Part shown: piece after piece, positions 14,906 to 24,151 of the stretch
Layout of the letters: each line of letters starts with the position of its first letter
Numbering within the stretch: the first letter of the stretch is position 1
Assembly: GCF_900016645.1 (NCBI RefSeq)
Contig: NZ_CDGJ01000005.1
Strand: one strand, 5' to 3'
Origin: Acididesulfobacillus acetoxydans
GTDB taxonomy: Bacteria > Bacillota > Desulfitobacteriia > Desulfitobacteriales > Desulfitobacteriaceae
Length of the DNA stretch: 64,000 bases
Notes under the pieces: model-generated
Seen by the model: the letters and a program-made list of their open reading frames with translations, nothing else
The model's database searches: none
Told to the model about the DNA's origin: nothing
Program-made: the position numbers and the translations under genes

Positions 14906-15829
14906 TTACTTAAACAGCTGCCCCGCATAGACGACGAAACAACGCAGGGCCAGGCCCCCGATCACGACCAGGCTGCAGGAGGGCAACACTAAGTTCTTAT
15001 GCCGGGAAACTCCGTAGAGCGAAAGCAGCAGAGGCAATATCAAACCAATCATCACAACACCCAGCCAGAACAAGGCCGCTAAGTTCCCGCTGAAAAACAC
15101 GGCCCGCACAGAAGCGTAGAGAACCGCCACGAGCAGTATTTCGATCACAATGAGAACTATGTCTATTTTCTTGTACACGGTCAAATCGTCACACGTGCCC
15201 GCTCCGAGCAAGGTTGCCGCCAGTCCGGTGGAGAGAGCGGAAACCAGGAACAAAAAAGGCAGGAAAGGCACTCCGGCTATTCCCGGCAGGTGAGTGCTCC
15301 AGAAGACATTGGTAGAGACCGCCGACAGCAAAAAGCCGGTGTATGTCGCGGTGCCCAAGGCAAACAGCGCGCCCAAGAAGGCAACTATACCGCGTCCTCC
15401 CACTGTCCCGGCGGCCTTAGTTGCGGCCGTCTCGTTCGCAGCCCTGCCCACTCTGACTTGAACCTTGCTGCCAACCTTGACGGAGGTCCAAACCAGATAG
15501 GCGTACAGCAAAGAGAGGACGGTGAAGATCGAGATGATAAATACCCCGATAGACATGACAGAGCCGAAATTAACGTTGAAAATAAGTTTCCAAAAACTCA
15601 ACGGACGGCCCAAATCGAAGACCAAAAGTCCCAGCCCAACGATGATTGCCACCGGCGCGAGGAAAGCTCCGGAACGAATGACTCTCGCTTGGCCGTTCTT
15701 CTTAAATAAATCGGTCAGAGAGGCCGTCAAGAAAGCTCCTCCGGCAATGCCTGCCAAGAAAAGATAAACGGCAATCAGCCAGCCCCAAATCACCGGGTTC
15801 GCGGCACCGGCACCCCAAGTTATATCCAT
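14906..15829 (-). CDS. NrfD/PsrC-type membrane subunit
   Basis: A 307-residue integral membrane protein with about eight hydrophobic segments, starting GAANPVIWGWLIAVYLFLAGIAGGAF, the characteristic NrfD-family opening. In polysulfide, thiosulfate and related reductases this subunit anchors the complex and oxidises menaquinol, passing electrons to the Fe-S subunit. An ATG behind AAGGAGTG is two bases after the stop of the Fe-S gene. The three genes form a complete PsrABC-like set; the physiological acceptor cannot be told from this subunit. Confidence 0.9.
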   Translation of the reverse strand: MDITWGAGAANPVIWGWLIAVYLFLAGIAGGAFLTASLTDLFKKNGQARVIRSGAFLAPVAIIVGLGLLVFDLGRPLSFWKLIFNVNFGSVMSIGVFIISIFTVLSLLYAYLVWTSVKVGSKVQVRVGRAANETAATKAAGTVGGRGIVAFLGALFALGTATYTGFLLSAVSTNVFWSTHLPGIAGVPFLPFLFLVSALSTGLAATLLGAGTCDDLTVYKKIDIVLIVIEILLVAVLYASVRAVFFSGNLAALFWLGVVMIGLILPLLLSLYGVSRHKNLVLPSCSLVVIGGLALRCFVVYAGQLFK

Positions 15830-15831
15830 CG

Positions 15832-16392
15832 CTATTTCACTCCTTCGTAGTCATAATGAACACTGGGCCGGGTGCCAAACTGCGCTTTGCGGACCTCGGT
15901 CCGGTGTGTGGCCATGTAGCGGGCCACTTCGCTTTGCGGGTCATTGGCGTCGCCAAACAGCAAAGCCCCCCCGACACAGGTGGTGACACAAGCCGGCTTT
16001 TCCCCCTTCGTGAGGCGGGTATCATAACAGAACGTGCACTTATCGGCCGTACCCGTGTTCTTGTTGATAAAGCGGGCATCATAGGGGCAGGCGGTCATGC
16101 AATACTTGCAGCCGACGCATTTGTGGCTGTCTATCAAAACCAGACCGTCTTTGTTGTAGTGGGAAGCCGTGGTCGGGCAGACCTTGACACAGGGTGCGTC
16201 TTGGCACATTTGGCAGGCCTGTTTTTCAAAGAACACTTTAACATTGGGATAAGTCCCGCTGGGTCCGATAGCCGGGGACTTCGTGCGATACTGCCCGTCC
16301 GGAACTTTGTTTTCGAATTTGCAAGCCACCGTACAAGCTTGGCAGCCCAGGCACTTCTTCAGCTGTATAACCATGGCGTAGTGTTTCGCCAC
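15832..16392 (-). CDS. Four-cluster ferredoxin-type subunit (PsrB/DmsB-like)
   Basis: A 186-residue electron-transfer protein with the 16-Cys pattern for four [4Fe-4S] clusters: CLGCQACTVACKFEN, CQMCQDAPCVKVCPT, CVGCKYCMTACPYDAR and CTFCYDTR...PACVTTC. It carries electrons between the membrane subunit and the molybdenum subunit. There is no signal peptide, as expected for a partner co-exported with a Tat substrate. I start at GTG 16392 with GAGGG upstream rather than the GTG at 16401, which overlaps that site. Confidence 0.9.
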   Translation of the reverse strand: MAKHYAMVIQLKKCLGCQACTVACKFENKVPDGQYRTKSPAIGPSGTYPNVKVFFEKQACQMCQDAPCVKVCPTTASHYNKDGLVLIDSHKCVGCKYCMTACPYDARFINKNTGTADKCTFCYDTRLTKGEKPACVTTCVGGALLFGDANDPQSEVARYMATHRTEVRKAQFGTRPSVHYDYEGVK

Positions 16393-16424
16393 TCCATTCA
16401 CCCTCTTTTACTTGAAGTTTGGAA

Positions 16425-18671
16425 TCAAGCCTTGCGAACTTTGACAAAGGTCATAGAGGTAATTGAGTTGCCCACAGAACCCAATTGATCAGGAATCAGT
16501 TTGTTGTCGTTAATCCCTTTGCCAAAGGCACGCGTGAGTTGGGGAGAAATCTGGCCAAAGCCATGGTAGCAGAAAACAGTATCCGGCCTGATGCCTTCCG
16601 TGACGTTGGCCGTCCCCTTATGCTCGTACTTGCCGGCCGAAATGATCAGCGTATCCCCCGTCTTAATGCCAAGCTTAGCCGCGCTTTGCGCGTTGATCCA
16701 CAACGTATTCTCCGACATCAGCTCATGCAGTACCGGCACATTGTGCGTTCCGACGTTGGTGTGCACCGCAACCTTTCCTTCAATAAGGCGAAATTCTCCT
16801 TCACCCGGCTGGGGATACGGAACGTAGACCGGCACTCCGGCCCCCGTTGCTTCCTGGACAGCATCCGAGAAAATCTCGATCTTTTTGCTCTTCGTTGCCA
16901 GCAGAGTCAGAGGCGCCTTGGCATCACCGGACCTGACGTAAAAGGGTTTCATGCCGGCCGGCGTCCAGAGACCCTTCTCGGCAAAAACTTTCCGCGAGAT
17001 CCCGGTCGGAGCGAGTTGACGTTCCACATAATCATCGATGTCTTTGTAGGGAAAATATTGACCATAGCCCATCTTTTCCCCCAGTTCCTTATAAATCTGC
17101 CAGGCCGGCTTAGTGTCCGCATAGACCGGGTCGACAGCCTGCTGACGCAGGACATATTTGGGAGTGAGGCCGGACATATCAAAAACTTGCTCTGTCCGTT
17201 CCAAATACGTGCATTCGGGCAGAACGACGTCGGAATTGTAAGCAGTGTCCGACATATAAACATCACAGGTCACGAGAAGGTCCAGTTTCTTAATAGCCGC
17301 CAATGTCTTCTCTGTATCTCCGATACTCATGACCGGATTGAAGCGATGCACCAGCCAAGCTTTGATCGGATAAGGTTTTCCCGTCAGGATCGTCTCGGTA
17401 ATCTGACCGACCGCTCCGTCCGCGATAGGCGTTAGCTGGCGGGGCGTACCTTTCTCCCCCGTCCCATCGATTCTTCCTTTTTTCGGTTTCGGGAAGGGCG
17501 GCACTTTGACCGGCCCCAGTTTTTTCGCATAGGCGGCCATGGCCGGAACTTTTTTCAGAGTACCCGCGTCTTTGACCTGGTAATAACCCCCGGGAACCTC
17601 GAAATTGCCCAGCATCATATTCACGATCATGATCGCGCGGCGCAACTGAAAATCATCTGCGGTAAACGTCGTCCGCCAGCCGTACTCAATCAGGGAATGC
17701 GGCTTGGCTTGGGCTAATTCCCGCGCCACCCGAATAATCGTATCCTGAGAAATGCCGGTCTCTTCGGCCGCCCAAGCCGGAGTCTTGTCTTGCACCTGGG
17801 CCGCCCACTTATCAAAGCCAACCGTATATTGCTTGATAAATTCTTCGTCATATAACTTCTCGTCGATGAGCACATTGGCCAGCGCCATAATAAAGGCCAG
17901 ATCAGTTGCTCCTTTGACAGGAAGCCATTCCCCTTTCGCAGCCAGGACACTGAACCGGGGATCTAAAACGACCATTTTGGTCCCTTGACTCAGCGCTTTG
18001 GCTACGGCTCTGGTCTGGGCGACATGAATTCCTTCAAAGAAGTTCCTGCCTACTACCAGGAGATATTTGGTATTGGCGTAATCGGCATTGATGGCCGCCG
18101 TACCAAAAGTAGTGTTTAAGCCGATAATCCGGGCCATCGGACAGGTCGCTTCGTGTGAGAACAGGTTCGGACTCCCGATGGCCTTACCGATCGTCTGAAA
18201 AAATACGTCATATGGCCCTATGTGACTGGTCTGAGCCACCGCTTCACCGCCGTATTGCTCCTGCACGGCTTTCAATTTCTGGGCAATATACGTATAGGCT
18301 TCATCCCAAGAAACTTCCTTGAACTTCCCGCTCCCCCGCTCTCCCGTGCGAATCATGGGTTTCTTGATCCTCTCCGGATCGTACAGTAAAGACGGTCCGG
18401 AGTTGCCCCTGGCGCAAATGACCCCGCCAAAGGCCGAATCGTTCGGGTTGCCGTCAATTTTGACCACTTTCCCGTTTTCGACTTTTACTGCAATCGGGCA
18501 TTGGTTACGGCACATTTCACAAGAGGAATACACGGTTTTGCGGGAAACCGGCGCGGCGGCCGCAGCCCGGCGCGGGTTCAGGGCAGCAGTGGCAGCACCC
18601 AAACCGCTCAAAGCCACTAAGGTTCCCCCGGTTCCGTACAGGGCCCCTTTCAGGAATTGCCTGCGTTGCAT
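16425..18671 (-). CDS. Molybdopterin oxidoreductase catalytic subunit (Psr/Phs-like)
   Basis: A 748-residue CISM-family enzyme. The N-terminus MQRRQFLKGALYG followed by a hydrophobic stretch is a Tat signal. A [4Fe-4S] site follows near residue 50 (CEMCRNQCPIAVKVENG and a later Cys in GVICARG). The segment SHEATCPMAR supplies a probable Cys ligand to the Mo, as in polysulfide and thiosulfate reductases. The molybdopterin dinucleotide-binding domain is at the C-terminus. It is first in a three-gene operon with Fe-S and NrfD subunits. Substrate could be polysulfide, thiosulfate or another sulfur or metalloid oxyanion; sequence alone does not decide. Confidence 0.88.
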   Translation of the reverse strand: MQRRQFLKGALYGTGGTLVALSGLGAATAALNPRRAAAAAPVSRKTVYSSCEMCRNQCPIAVKVENGKVVKIDGNPNDSAFGGVICARGNSGPSLLYDPERIKKPMIRTGERGSGKFKEVSWDEAYTYIAQKLKAVQEQYGGEAVAQTSHIGPYDVFFQTIGKAIGSPNLFSHEATCPMARIIGLNTTFGTAAINADYANTKYLLVVGRNFFEGIHVAQTRAVAKALSQGTKMVVLDPRFSVLAAKGEWLPVKGATDLAFIMALANVLIDEKLYDEEFIKQYTVGFDKWAAQVQDKTPAWAAEETGISQDTIIRVARELAQAKPHSLIEYGWRTTFTADDFQLRRAIMIVNMMLGNFEVPGGYYQVKDAGTLKKVPAMAAYAKKLGPVKVPPFPKPKKGRIDGTGEKGTPRQLTPIADGAVGQITETILTGKPYPIKAWLVHRFNPVMSIGDTEKTLAAIKKLDLLVTCDVYMSDTAYNSDVVLPECTYLERTEQVFDMSGLTPKYVLRQQAVDPVYADTKPAWQIYKELGEKMGYGQYFPYKDIDDYVERQLAPTGISRKVFAEKGLWTPAGMKPFYVRSGDAKAPLTLLATKSKKIEIFSDAVQEATGAGVPVYVPYPQPGEGEFRLIEGKVAVHTNVGTHNVPVLHELMSENTLWINAQSAAKLGIKTGDTLIISAGKYEHKGTANVTEGIRPDTVFCYHGFGQISPQLTRAFGKGINDNKLIPDQLGSVGNSITSMTFVKVRKA

Positions 18672-18971
18672 ATGGTTCTTGCCCCCTCAAAAATAAAATA
18701 ACGCTAAAGAGTTCACAATTTCAGTCATAAAGTCGCAGTCATAAAGTCACGGCCAATATTTCGCCGGAGGTGACTGCCCAAATGTTCCCAAGTAAAGCCT
18801 GAGTCAATAAGCCTTGCTCAAGCAAAAGGCACTCGGTAAAATCGAATAACCCCTATTGGTAAGGGAAAGTATTCCTATTCACGAGCCTGCCCCGACTCCT
18901 CCCGGTTCCCGGATTGCGGCGACCTTCTTAATAACGGTCGGACCTTCTTAATAACCGCCCCCTTGGCAACA
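18672..18971. promoter_or_regulatory. Leader of the Mo-enzyme operon with tandem repeats
   Basis: A 300-bp gap without a gene between the chaperone and catalytic-subunit genes. It holds two CAGTCATAAAGTC copies (18722-18734, 18736-18748; 14-bp period) and, near the chaperone end, two copies of CGGACCTTCTTAATAA. AATAGG occurs twice around 18850-18885, partly matching the palindrome upstream of the lysR gene. This is where operon regulation would act; no clear -35/-10 pair is seen. Confidence 0.45.
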
Positions 18972-19532
18972 TCAACACTGACCCAATTGCCAAGACGCTA
19001 AGAGCTCCGCGGCCTGGCTGTAAACCGGCCGCTCGGATGCTCGGATCTTCGGCAAAATCGCCCGGAGAAAAGGACGCAAGTGACTTTTCCGGAAACTCCC
19101 AACCGCATCCCAGGAACCCCTTCCAGCCAAGCGGGCGAGAAACTCCAATTCTACACCCAGATGGTCCGGCAATTCTCTTTGGTCACTCCTGAGCCCGTAA
19201 CCCAGAGAGAGGTAAAACTTCCTCACCTCTTCCGCTTCGCACCCCAAAACCAGACCGTCCCGGTCTAAGTACACTGAAGCATAGGGCGGGGCCTCTACGC
19301 GGCCCGTTTCGAAGAGTGGAATATATTCTTTCCAGAGGGCATTTTCACGCACTTCTCCAGCCGGAAAAGCCCGGCAGAACTCGCGCAATTCGCTGAAGAC
19401 TTTTTCCGAAGACGATATTTCCTGCGCCCAAAGGTCGATCAATTCCTCCAAATGCCGGGCGATGTCCGGCCGTGGCCGTTGAAAAATCCCGGCAAAGGAA
19501 AGATATAGTTCCTCCGCTGTTTCCTGTTCCAC
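18972..19532 (-). CDS. TorD/DmsD-family chaperone
   Basis: An all-helical protein of about 186 aa with the family signature PDHLGVELEFLARL in the second half and EYIPLFETGRVEAPPYASVYLD in the middle. Such chaperones bind the Tat signal or apo-form of a molybdoenzyme and guide cofactor loading before export. Its position upstream of the Mo-enzyme operon on the same strand fits a dedicated chaperone of that enzyme. GTG at 19532 has the better-spaced ribosome binding site; GTG at 19541 is possible. Confidence 0.85.
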   Translation of the reverse strand: MEQETAEELYLSFAGIFQRPRPDIARHLEELIDLWAQEISSSEKVFSELREFCRAFPAGEVRENALWKEYIPLFETGRVEAPPYASVYLDRDGLVLGCEAEEVRKFYLSLGYGLRSDQRELPDHLGVELEFLARLAGRGSWDAVGSFRKSHLRPFLRAILPKIRASERPVYSQAAELLASWQLGQC

Positions 19533-19911
19533 CCGAGACACCCCCTACCCAAATTTGATACGCTTTCGGCGGCGCTCAACCCGTGTGACCTGCAGCTTTG
19601 ATCCTGTCTTTGACCCAGTCTTTGATCCTTCTGCCCCCTTTCACCATTATCTAACAATATTCGACATTGCTGGTCAGAGATAGATTAGGGATAGATTAGG
19701 GATGGATTAGAGAATGTTATCTCAAGTATAAGGTTCGATACTATACCGCCCTTTTCCTCTGCTGTGTTTATTTGAAATGTTTATCTTACTATAACTTATG
19801 TTTATGGATCGGATCATAGGTCTCCCTATGCGTTGCCATTTGCCGTTGTGCGCCTTACAATAACATTAGGTTTCTTTTGCTTTTTGCCTTTGCTTTAAGG
19901 TGGGTGTTGAC
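19533..19911. promoter_or_regulatory. Divergent control region with LysR-type palindrome and phased repeats
   Basis: A gap of about 380 bp between the divergent torD-like and lysR-like genes. It contains a perfect CATAGG-TCTC-CCTATG palindrome (19815-19830), which also fits the ATA-N8-TAT layout of LysR-type boxes. There are also three 11-bp ATAGATTAGGG-type units (19680-19712) and three 12-bp CTTTGATCCTGT-type units (19596-19631). Confidence 0.55.
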
Positions 19912-20814
19912 GTGGATAACTTCCAATTAGAGATTTTTTGCGCGGTTACTCGCTTACGAAGTTTTTCCAAAGCGGCTAAGATGCTGCACATGAGTCAACC
20001 GGCCGTGAGTACACACATCAAAAACCTCGAAGAATACTATCGAGGTCAGCTTTTTGAGAGAACACCCCACGGCGTCTGTTTGACAAAAGCCGGGGAAACC
20101 TTTTATGCCTATGCGCAACGCATCATGGATTTGCAAAACGAGATGGAAACGGAACTGGAAAAAGTACTTTTACGGGAGAATAACCAACTGGTAGTGGGAG
20201 CCAGCACATCCATCGGCAACGTGGCATTGCCCTGCAGCATTTACTTCTTCAAAGAACGCTATCCTGAATTGACCGTTCGCTTGGACATAGCCAACTCTGT
20301 GGAGATTATCCGCAAACTGTACGCGGACGAGGTAGACATTGGGGTGTTGGAAGGAGATGTGGTCATACCGGAACTGGCAGCCATCCCGGTGACAAGTGAC
20401 GAACTCGTCCTCATCCTGCCCGCAGATCATCCTTGTCGGGGTGAAAGCCTGAGCCTGGAAGAGTTTCTTCAACTACCCCTGATTCTGCGTGAGGAAGGAT
20501 CCGGCTCACGAAGAATACTGGCGAACGTCTTAGAACTTCAGGGGCATTCACTCCCCGAACTGAATGTCGTGACAGAAATGGGCAGCATCGACGCCATCAA
20601 AAACGCAGTGGCCGCGGGACTGGGATCGGCCGTGGTGCCCCGGCTCAGCGTGCGTAAAGAATCGGAAGCCCATACTCTGCGGGTGTTGACTGTCTCCGGC
20701 CTGCCCATGTCCCTCACTTACTATGTCGTCTATCCCGTGCACAAATCTTTGTCGACCGCGGCCAAACGTTTCCTCAGTTTTGTCACCGACGCGGATAAGA
20801 ACTTCCTGTGCTGA
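19912..20814 (+). CDS. LysR-family transcriptional regulator
   Basis: A 300-residue regulator with an N-terminal winged HTH (LEIFCAVTRLRSFSKAAKMLHMSQPAVSTHIKNLEE) and a periplasmic-binding-like effector domain. GTG at 19912 is chosen because AAGGTGG lies eight bases upstream and the protein then starts VDNFQLEIF as usual. It is divergent from the chaperone and Mo-enzyme genes, with a LysR-box-like palindrome about 82 bp before its start, so it probably controls them and itself. The effector is unknown; CysB/CbbR-type sulfur or redox signals are only possibilities. Confidence 0.9.
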   Translation: MDNFQLEIFCAVTRLRSFSKAAKMLHMSQPAVSTHIKNLEEYYRGQLFERTPHGVCLTKAGETFYAYAQRIMDLQNEMETELEKVLLRENNQLVVGASTSIGNVALPCSIYFFKERYPELTVRLDIANSVEIIRKLYADEVDIGVLEGDVVIPELAAIPVTSDELVLILPADHPCRGESLSLEEFLQLPLILREEGSGSRRILANVLELQGHSLPELNVVTEMGSIDAIKNAVAAGLGSAVVPRLSVRKESEAHTLRVLTVSGLPMSLTYYVVYPVHKSLSTAAKRFLSFVTDADKNFLC

Positions 20815-20937
20815 ACTTGGATTCAGAACTTCTTTTACCAATCCTTCGGCGACAACTTCCTTAACCAAGCCTGAGCGGCAGCTTCCTTCACTAAACCTTA
20901 GGAATCCGTATCTTAGCCCAAGCCGATTCTTCAGGCA

Positions 20938-22077
20938 CTAAGGTGCTCCATTCGCCAAGCCCCCCGCCCAATTTCTGATGACCGTCAGGGTTTCCCCCAA
21001 AGGCAAGGCCCGCCTGAGATGCCCGTCCCTCCCCACCATCGTTTCCGCCAGGAAGATGGCATTCCAGATACTTTCAGCCGTCGTTTCCGCCACCGCCTGG
21101 TAATACCCGTCCAGTTCCCAATCTGAGACGCTCTCGCACTCCGACAAAGAGGCGGTGCTCACCAGCAAAGCAAAATCCCCGCTGCCGGGACGCGAAAGTG
21201 AACCCGTACGGGCCTGCCCCAAAACCGTACGCTCAGCCAGCTTTTCCAACTGCCGGCTGGAAAGAGGAGCATCGGTGATCCCGATGCTGATGAGAGAACC
21301 CGGCACGTACGAGCCGCTCGCCTCGGCCGGAAGCAACCTTCCGACAGGCACCCCGTTAACAAGTAAATCCTCCTGCAGGCCGAAATTTGCCAAAACCAGC
21401 ATGCCCAAGACAAACCTTCTCCCGTTCTTCCCCGTGATCAGCCGGGAGGCACTGCCGATCCCTCCCTTCAGTTGGAAGCAGGACATACCCACTCCCGCAC
21501 CCACATTCCCCTGCGCCACCGGCCCGGCGGCCGCCCTCTTTATGGCCAGGACGGCATCCCAGGGTTTCACGTGCCGGCCACGAATATCGTTCAGATAGGA
21601 ATCGTCACACTCAAACACCACAATATCCGGTGTCCGGGCATTATTACCGATCTTGGCGTTTTGCCGCAAGAGATAGTCAATCACTCCGTTCGCCACATCG
21701 TTGACACTCAACGTATTCGTGAGCAGGATCGGAGCATTGATGAGCCCCGTTTCCCGTATGTATGGAACCCCTATGGACTTGCCGAACCCATTAAAGACGA
21801 AAACCGCAGCCCGGCAAGGCCGGCGGTACAGATTGCCAGAGTGCGGAAGAACGGCGGTGACCCCCGTGCGCACAGGCCCTTGTCCGGGTACCAGCGGGCC
21901 CTGGCCGCGAATGAGGGAAACATGCCCGACCGTAACTCCCGGCACGTCGGTCAGGTCATTGAGCTTTCCCGCCGGCAGAGCGCCGAGCCACAAGCCGAGC
22001 GCGCGCGGGCTCAGCCGTCCCGCTGCCCCGGATGCCCCAGCCAAGCTATTCCCCCGGCATTCGGGTTGACGCAACAC
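20938..22077 (-). CDS. DmpA/P1-family self-processing aminopeptidase
   Basis: The family S58 Ntn-hydrolase pattern is present: LTDVPGVTVGHVSL near the N-terminus, then NVGAGVGMSCFQLKGGIGSASR, where the conserved Gly-Ser bond in GSASR is the expected autocleavage site that frees the nucleophilic N-terminal residue. Relatives include DmpA D-/L-aminopeptidase and beta-peptidyl aminopeptidases. Start GTG at 22077 behind GGGGGGTGA gives about 379 aa; an upstream TTG lacks a site. It follows a 250-aa unknown gene after about 60 bp. Confidence 0.85.
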   Translation of the reverse strand: MLRQPECRGNSLAGASGAAGRLSPRALGLWLGALPAGKLNDLTDVPGVTVGHVSLIRGQGPLVPGQGPVRTGVTAVLPHSGNLYRRPCRAAVFVFNGFGKSIGVPYIRETGLINAPILLTNTLSVNDVANGVIDYLLRQNAKIGNNARTPDIVVFECDDSYLNDIRGRHVKPWDAVLAIKRAAAGPVAQGNVGAGVGMSCFQLKGGIGSASRLITGKNGRRFVLGMLVLANFGLQEDLLVNGVPVGRLLPAEASGSYVPGSLISIGITDAPLSSRQLEKLAERTVLGQARTGSLSRPGSGDFALLVSTASLSECESVSDWELDGYYQAVAETTAESIWNAIFLAETMVGRDGHLRRALPLGETLTVIRNWAGGLANGAP

Positions 22078-22137
22078 AAAAATCACCCCCCTCAACCCTA
22101 TGGGGAAGAGAGGGGCCTTAGAACCCTGAGCCAAACG

Positions 22138-22890
22138 TCAAGAACAGGCTTTGGCCAGCTTGCTCAGGAGGGAAATAAACATAAGCGCCAGTGGATAAGC
22201 CCGCTCCTGGCTGCTGTAAAAGCGTTCGTAACTGGGTTGGGCAAAGAGCATCTCAACCTCATCGCGTAAATATTTAGCCACAACCTGCAATTCGATCAGC
22301 TTATCGACTTTGGCCGCCACACCCATTTCGCCCGGCTCAATTCCCCTTTGTCTCAGGAGAAACGCAGTCACATCCTCGATCCCCTTTTGAGCGGCTTGAA
22401 GAAATCGAACGTTTTCTCCGGACAAAAGGAGACTGTACGCTGCCTGGAGAGAGGACCGGATATCCTCAGGCAAAGCCCGGTTCATCGTCAAATGCTCCAT
22501 CTTTTTTAAGCAGGGACAAGTTGCCCGGCAAACCGTGTTCACATCATCCCGGCTCATGGCCGGATCGATCAGCTGGCGGTGCGGCAGGCCATTTAAAGCC
22601 GCCAGGACCAATTCGTGCGCATCGGAGTCAGATTCTCCCCTGTACACCCAGCGTGTCTTGCCCAGTTTTTTCCGTCGGACTTCTTCGGGTGTGAGCTCGA
22701 CCATGCCCGGACGCTCGGGTATCGGAACATTGAACTGAAGATGCCACCCTTTTTTCTGTCTAACCACCTTCAGTACCTTATCAGTACGGTGATAGAAAGC
22801 AATTCCGTCCCGCGTCGGGCAGCTGCTCAAGCGTTGGCCGATCCATTGATAGAGCAGCGCCACGTGTTCATCGAAGACCTGATCACTCAT
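22138..22890 (-). CDS. Uncharacterised protein, 250 aa
   Basis: A soluble, mostly helical protein, starting ATG with a strong GGAGGGGG site. The N-terminal half has beta-like segments (GIAFYHRTDKVLKVVRQKKGWHL). A CRATCPCLKK segment near residue 125 has three Cys in six residues and may bind metal. The C-terminal half is helical. No known family is recognised. It is probably co-transcribed with the following DmpA-type peptidase gene. Confidence 0.6.
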   Translation of the reverse strand: MSDQVFDEHVALLYQWIGQRLSSCPTRDGIAFYHRTDKVLKVVRQKKGWHLQFNVPIPERPGMVELTPEEVRRKKLGKTRWVYRGESDSDAHELVLAALNGLPHRQLIDPAMSRDDVNTVCRATCPCLKKMEHLTMNRALPEDIRSSLQAAYSLLLSGENVRFLQAAQKGIEDVTAFLLRQRGIEPGEMGVAAKVDKLIELQVVAKYLRDEVEMLFAQPSYERFYSSQERAYPLALMFISLLSKLAKACS

Positions 22891-23025
22891 AGCCCCTTTT
22901 CCCCCTCCACCTGACTAAACACCTCGGGCCCTTCCGGGCTCCTCAGGAACCAAACGACGGTCCCCTTATGTCCGTTTCTTCGTCTGCTAACACTCCTGAC
23001 ACTCCGAAGAGCAGTTCGCATGACC

Positions 23026-23061
23026 CTTCGTATGACACTTCGTCTAACACTTCGTCTTTTA
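23026..23061. repeat. 12-bp tandem triplicate
   Basis: Three consecutive units of the form CTTCGTNTNACA in a gap of about 250 bp (22891-23143) between the 250-aa gene and uppP. The rest of the gap shows nothing recognisable. Confidence 0.6.
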
Positions 23062-23143
23062 AACTGAAAATTCCTCCCTAACCTAGCGGGTATTTAATTT
23101 TTTAATGTATGCAAACAGATATCCTCCGATTGTCCCGGCCCGG

Positions 23144-23923
23144 TTAGCGGAATACCGCCAGCAGGATTACACCCAACCCCAAAATCAGGCGATAGCCCAC
23201 GAAAATATTCAGGTTATTGTGCCTAAGGAACTTGAGAAAAAAGGAGATACTGAGAATCCCAACGACGAAAGAAGAAAGTACTCCCGCAATAAAGGGCAGG
23301 TTCAGAGCCGCCGGGGTCAGGTGGCGCAATTTGAGGATCCCCGCCCCCAAAATTATCGGAGTCGACATCAGGAAAGAAAAGCGCGCGGCAGCCTCCCGGC
23401 TGAGATGAAGCCAGCGGGCCGCGGCTATGGTACTCCCGGAACGCGAAACCCCCGGCAAAATGGCCAAGGCTTGTGATAACCCGATCCAGAGCGCATCCCC
23501 TATCGTCATCGTGTCCAAATTCCTGGCTTGACGTTTTTTGTCGGCAAGATAGAGGACAATACCCATGACAACAAGAAGCGCCCCGATTAAGGCGGGCGCA
23601 CGGAAAACGGTCTCAGCTTTCTTTTCCAAAAGCACGCCAAATAATCCCCCCGGAATAGTAGCCACTACCAGATACCAAAAAAGGCGTTTTTCTTCCGAAG
23701 GCCTCCGGCGGAGGGCAGAGCGGATAAGGTTCAGCCAGTCATGCCAAAAATAAAGGACCACAGCCAACAGCGTCCCCATGTGTAAGGCAACATCGAAAGT
23801 TAAACCGGGAACCGGCCACCCTGCGAGCCAAGGAACCAAAATAAGATGTGCTGAGCTGGAAATAGGCAAGAATTCACCTAAACCCTGAACGATGCCGAGA
23901 ACCACCGCTTGAAAAACCGTCAC
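23144..23923 (-). CDS. uppP: Undecaprenyl-diphosphatase
   Basis: Removes a phosphate from undecaprenyl diphosphate to recycle the lipid carrier of cell-wall synthesis; confers bacitracin tolerance. The 259-residue membrane protein has the family motif GIVQGLGEFLPISSSAHL at the N-terminus and PGVSRSGSTIAAA in the middle, both containing active-site residues. About seven or eight membrane segments are visible. Start GTG behind GGGAGGTTGAAAAC. It is a single gene. Confidence 0.93.
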   Translation of the reverse strand: MTVFQAVVLGIVQGLGEFLPISSSAHLILVPWLAGWPVPGLTFDVALHMGTLLAVVLYFWHDWLNLIRSALRRRPSEEKRLFWYLVVATIPGGLFGVLLEKKAETVFRAPALIGALLVVMGIVLYLADKKRQARNLDTMTIGDALWIGLSQALAILPGVSRSGSTIAAARWLHLSREAAARFSFLMSTPIILGAGILKLRHLTPAALNLPFIAGVLSSFVVGILSISFFLKFLRHNNLNIFVGYRLILGLGVILLAVFR

Positions 23924-24011
23924 GTTTTCAACCTCCCACTCTTATGATTAGACCACGACTTTATACCACTATATCATAAGCGTTCAGGTTGAGAAACGAA
24001 AACGGTAAAAC

Positions 24012-24151
24012 TCGCCGGCACTTTGCACCGGAGCACAGCGCTTTTCCGCCAAGCACAGCATTTTGCTTCAAAGCACAGTGCTTTTCTCATAAGCGCGGCA
24101 CTTTGCTCCCAAGCTTAGCGCTTTTCTTCTAAGCCCGGCACCTCTCCTCCG
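24012..24151. repeat. 20-bp degenerate minisatellite at the tetR 3' end
   Basis: Seven units of 20 bp with consensus near AGCACAGCGCTTTTCNNCNA run from 24012 to about 24151, crossing the stop codon of the TetR-type gene. The units diverge but keep exact period. Confidence 0.7.

Noticed and set aside
16485..17435. Long plus-strand frame of 316 codons within the molybdoenzyme gene
   Set aside because: It is antisense to a gene with clear Tat, Fe-S and cofactor motifs; composition is that of a shadow frame and there is no start site.
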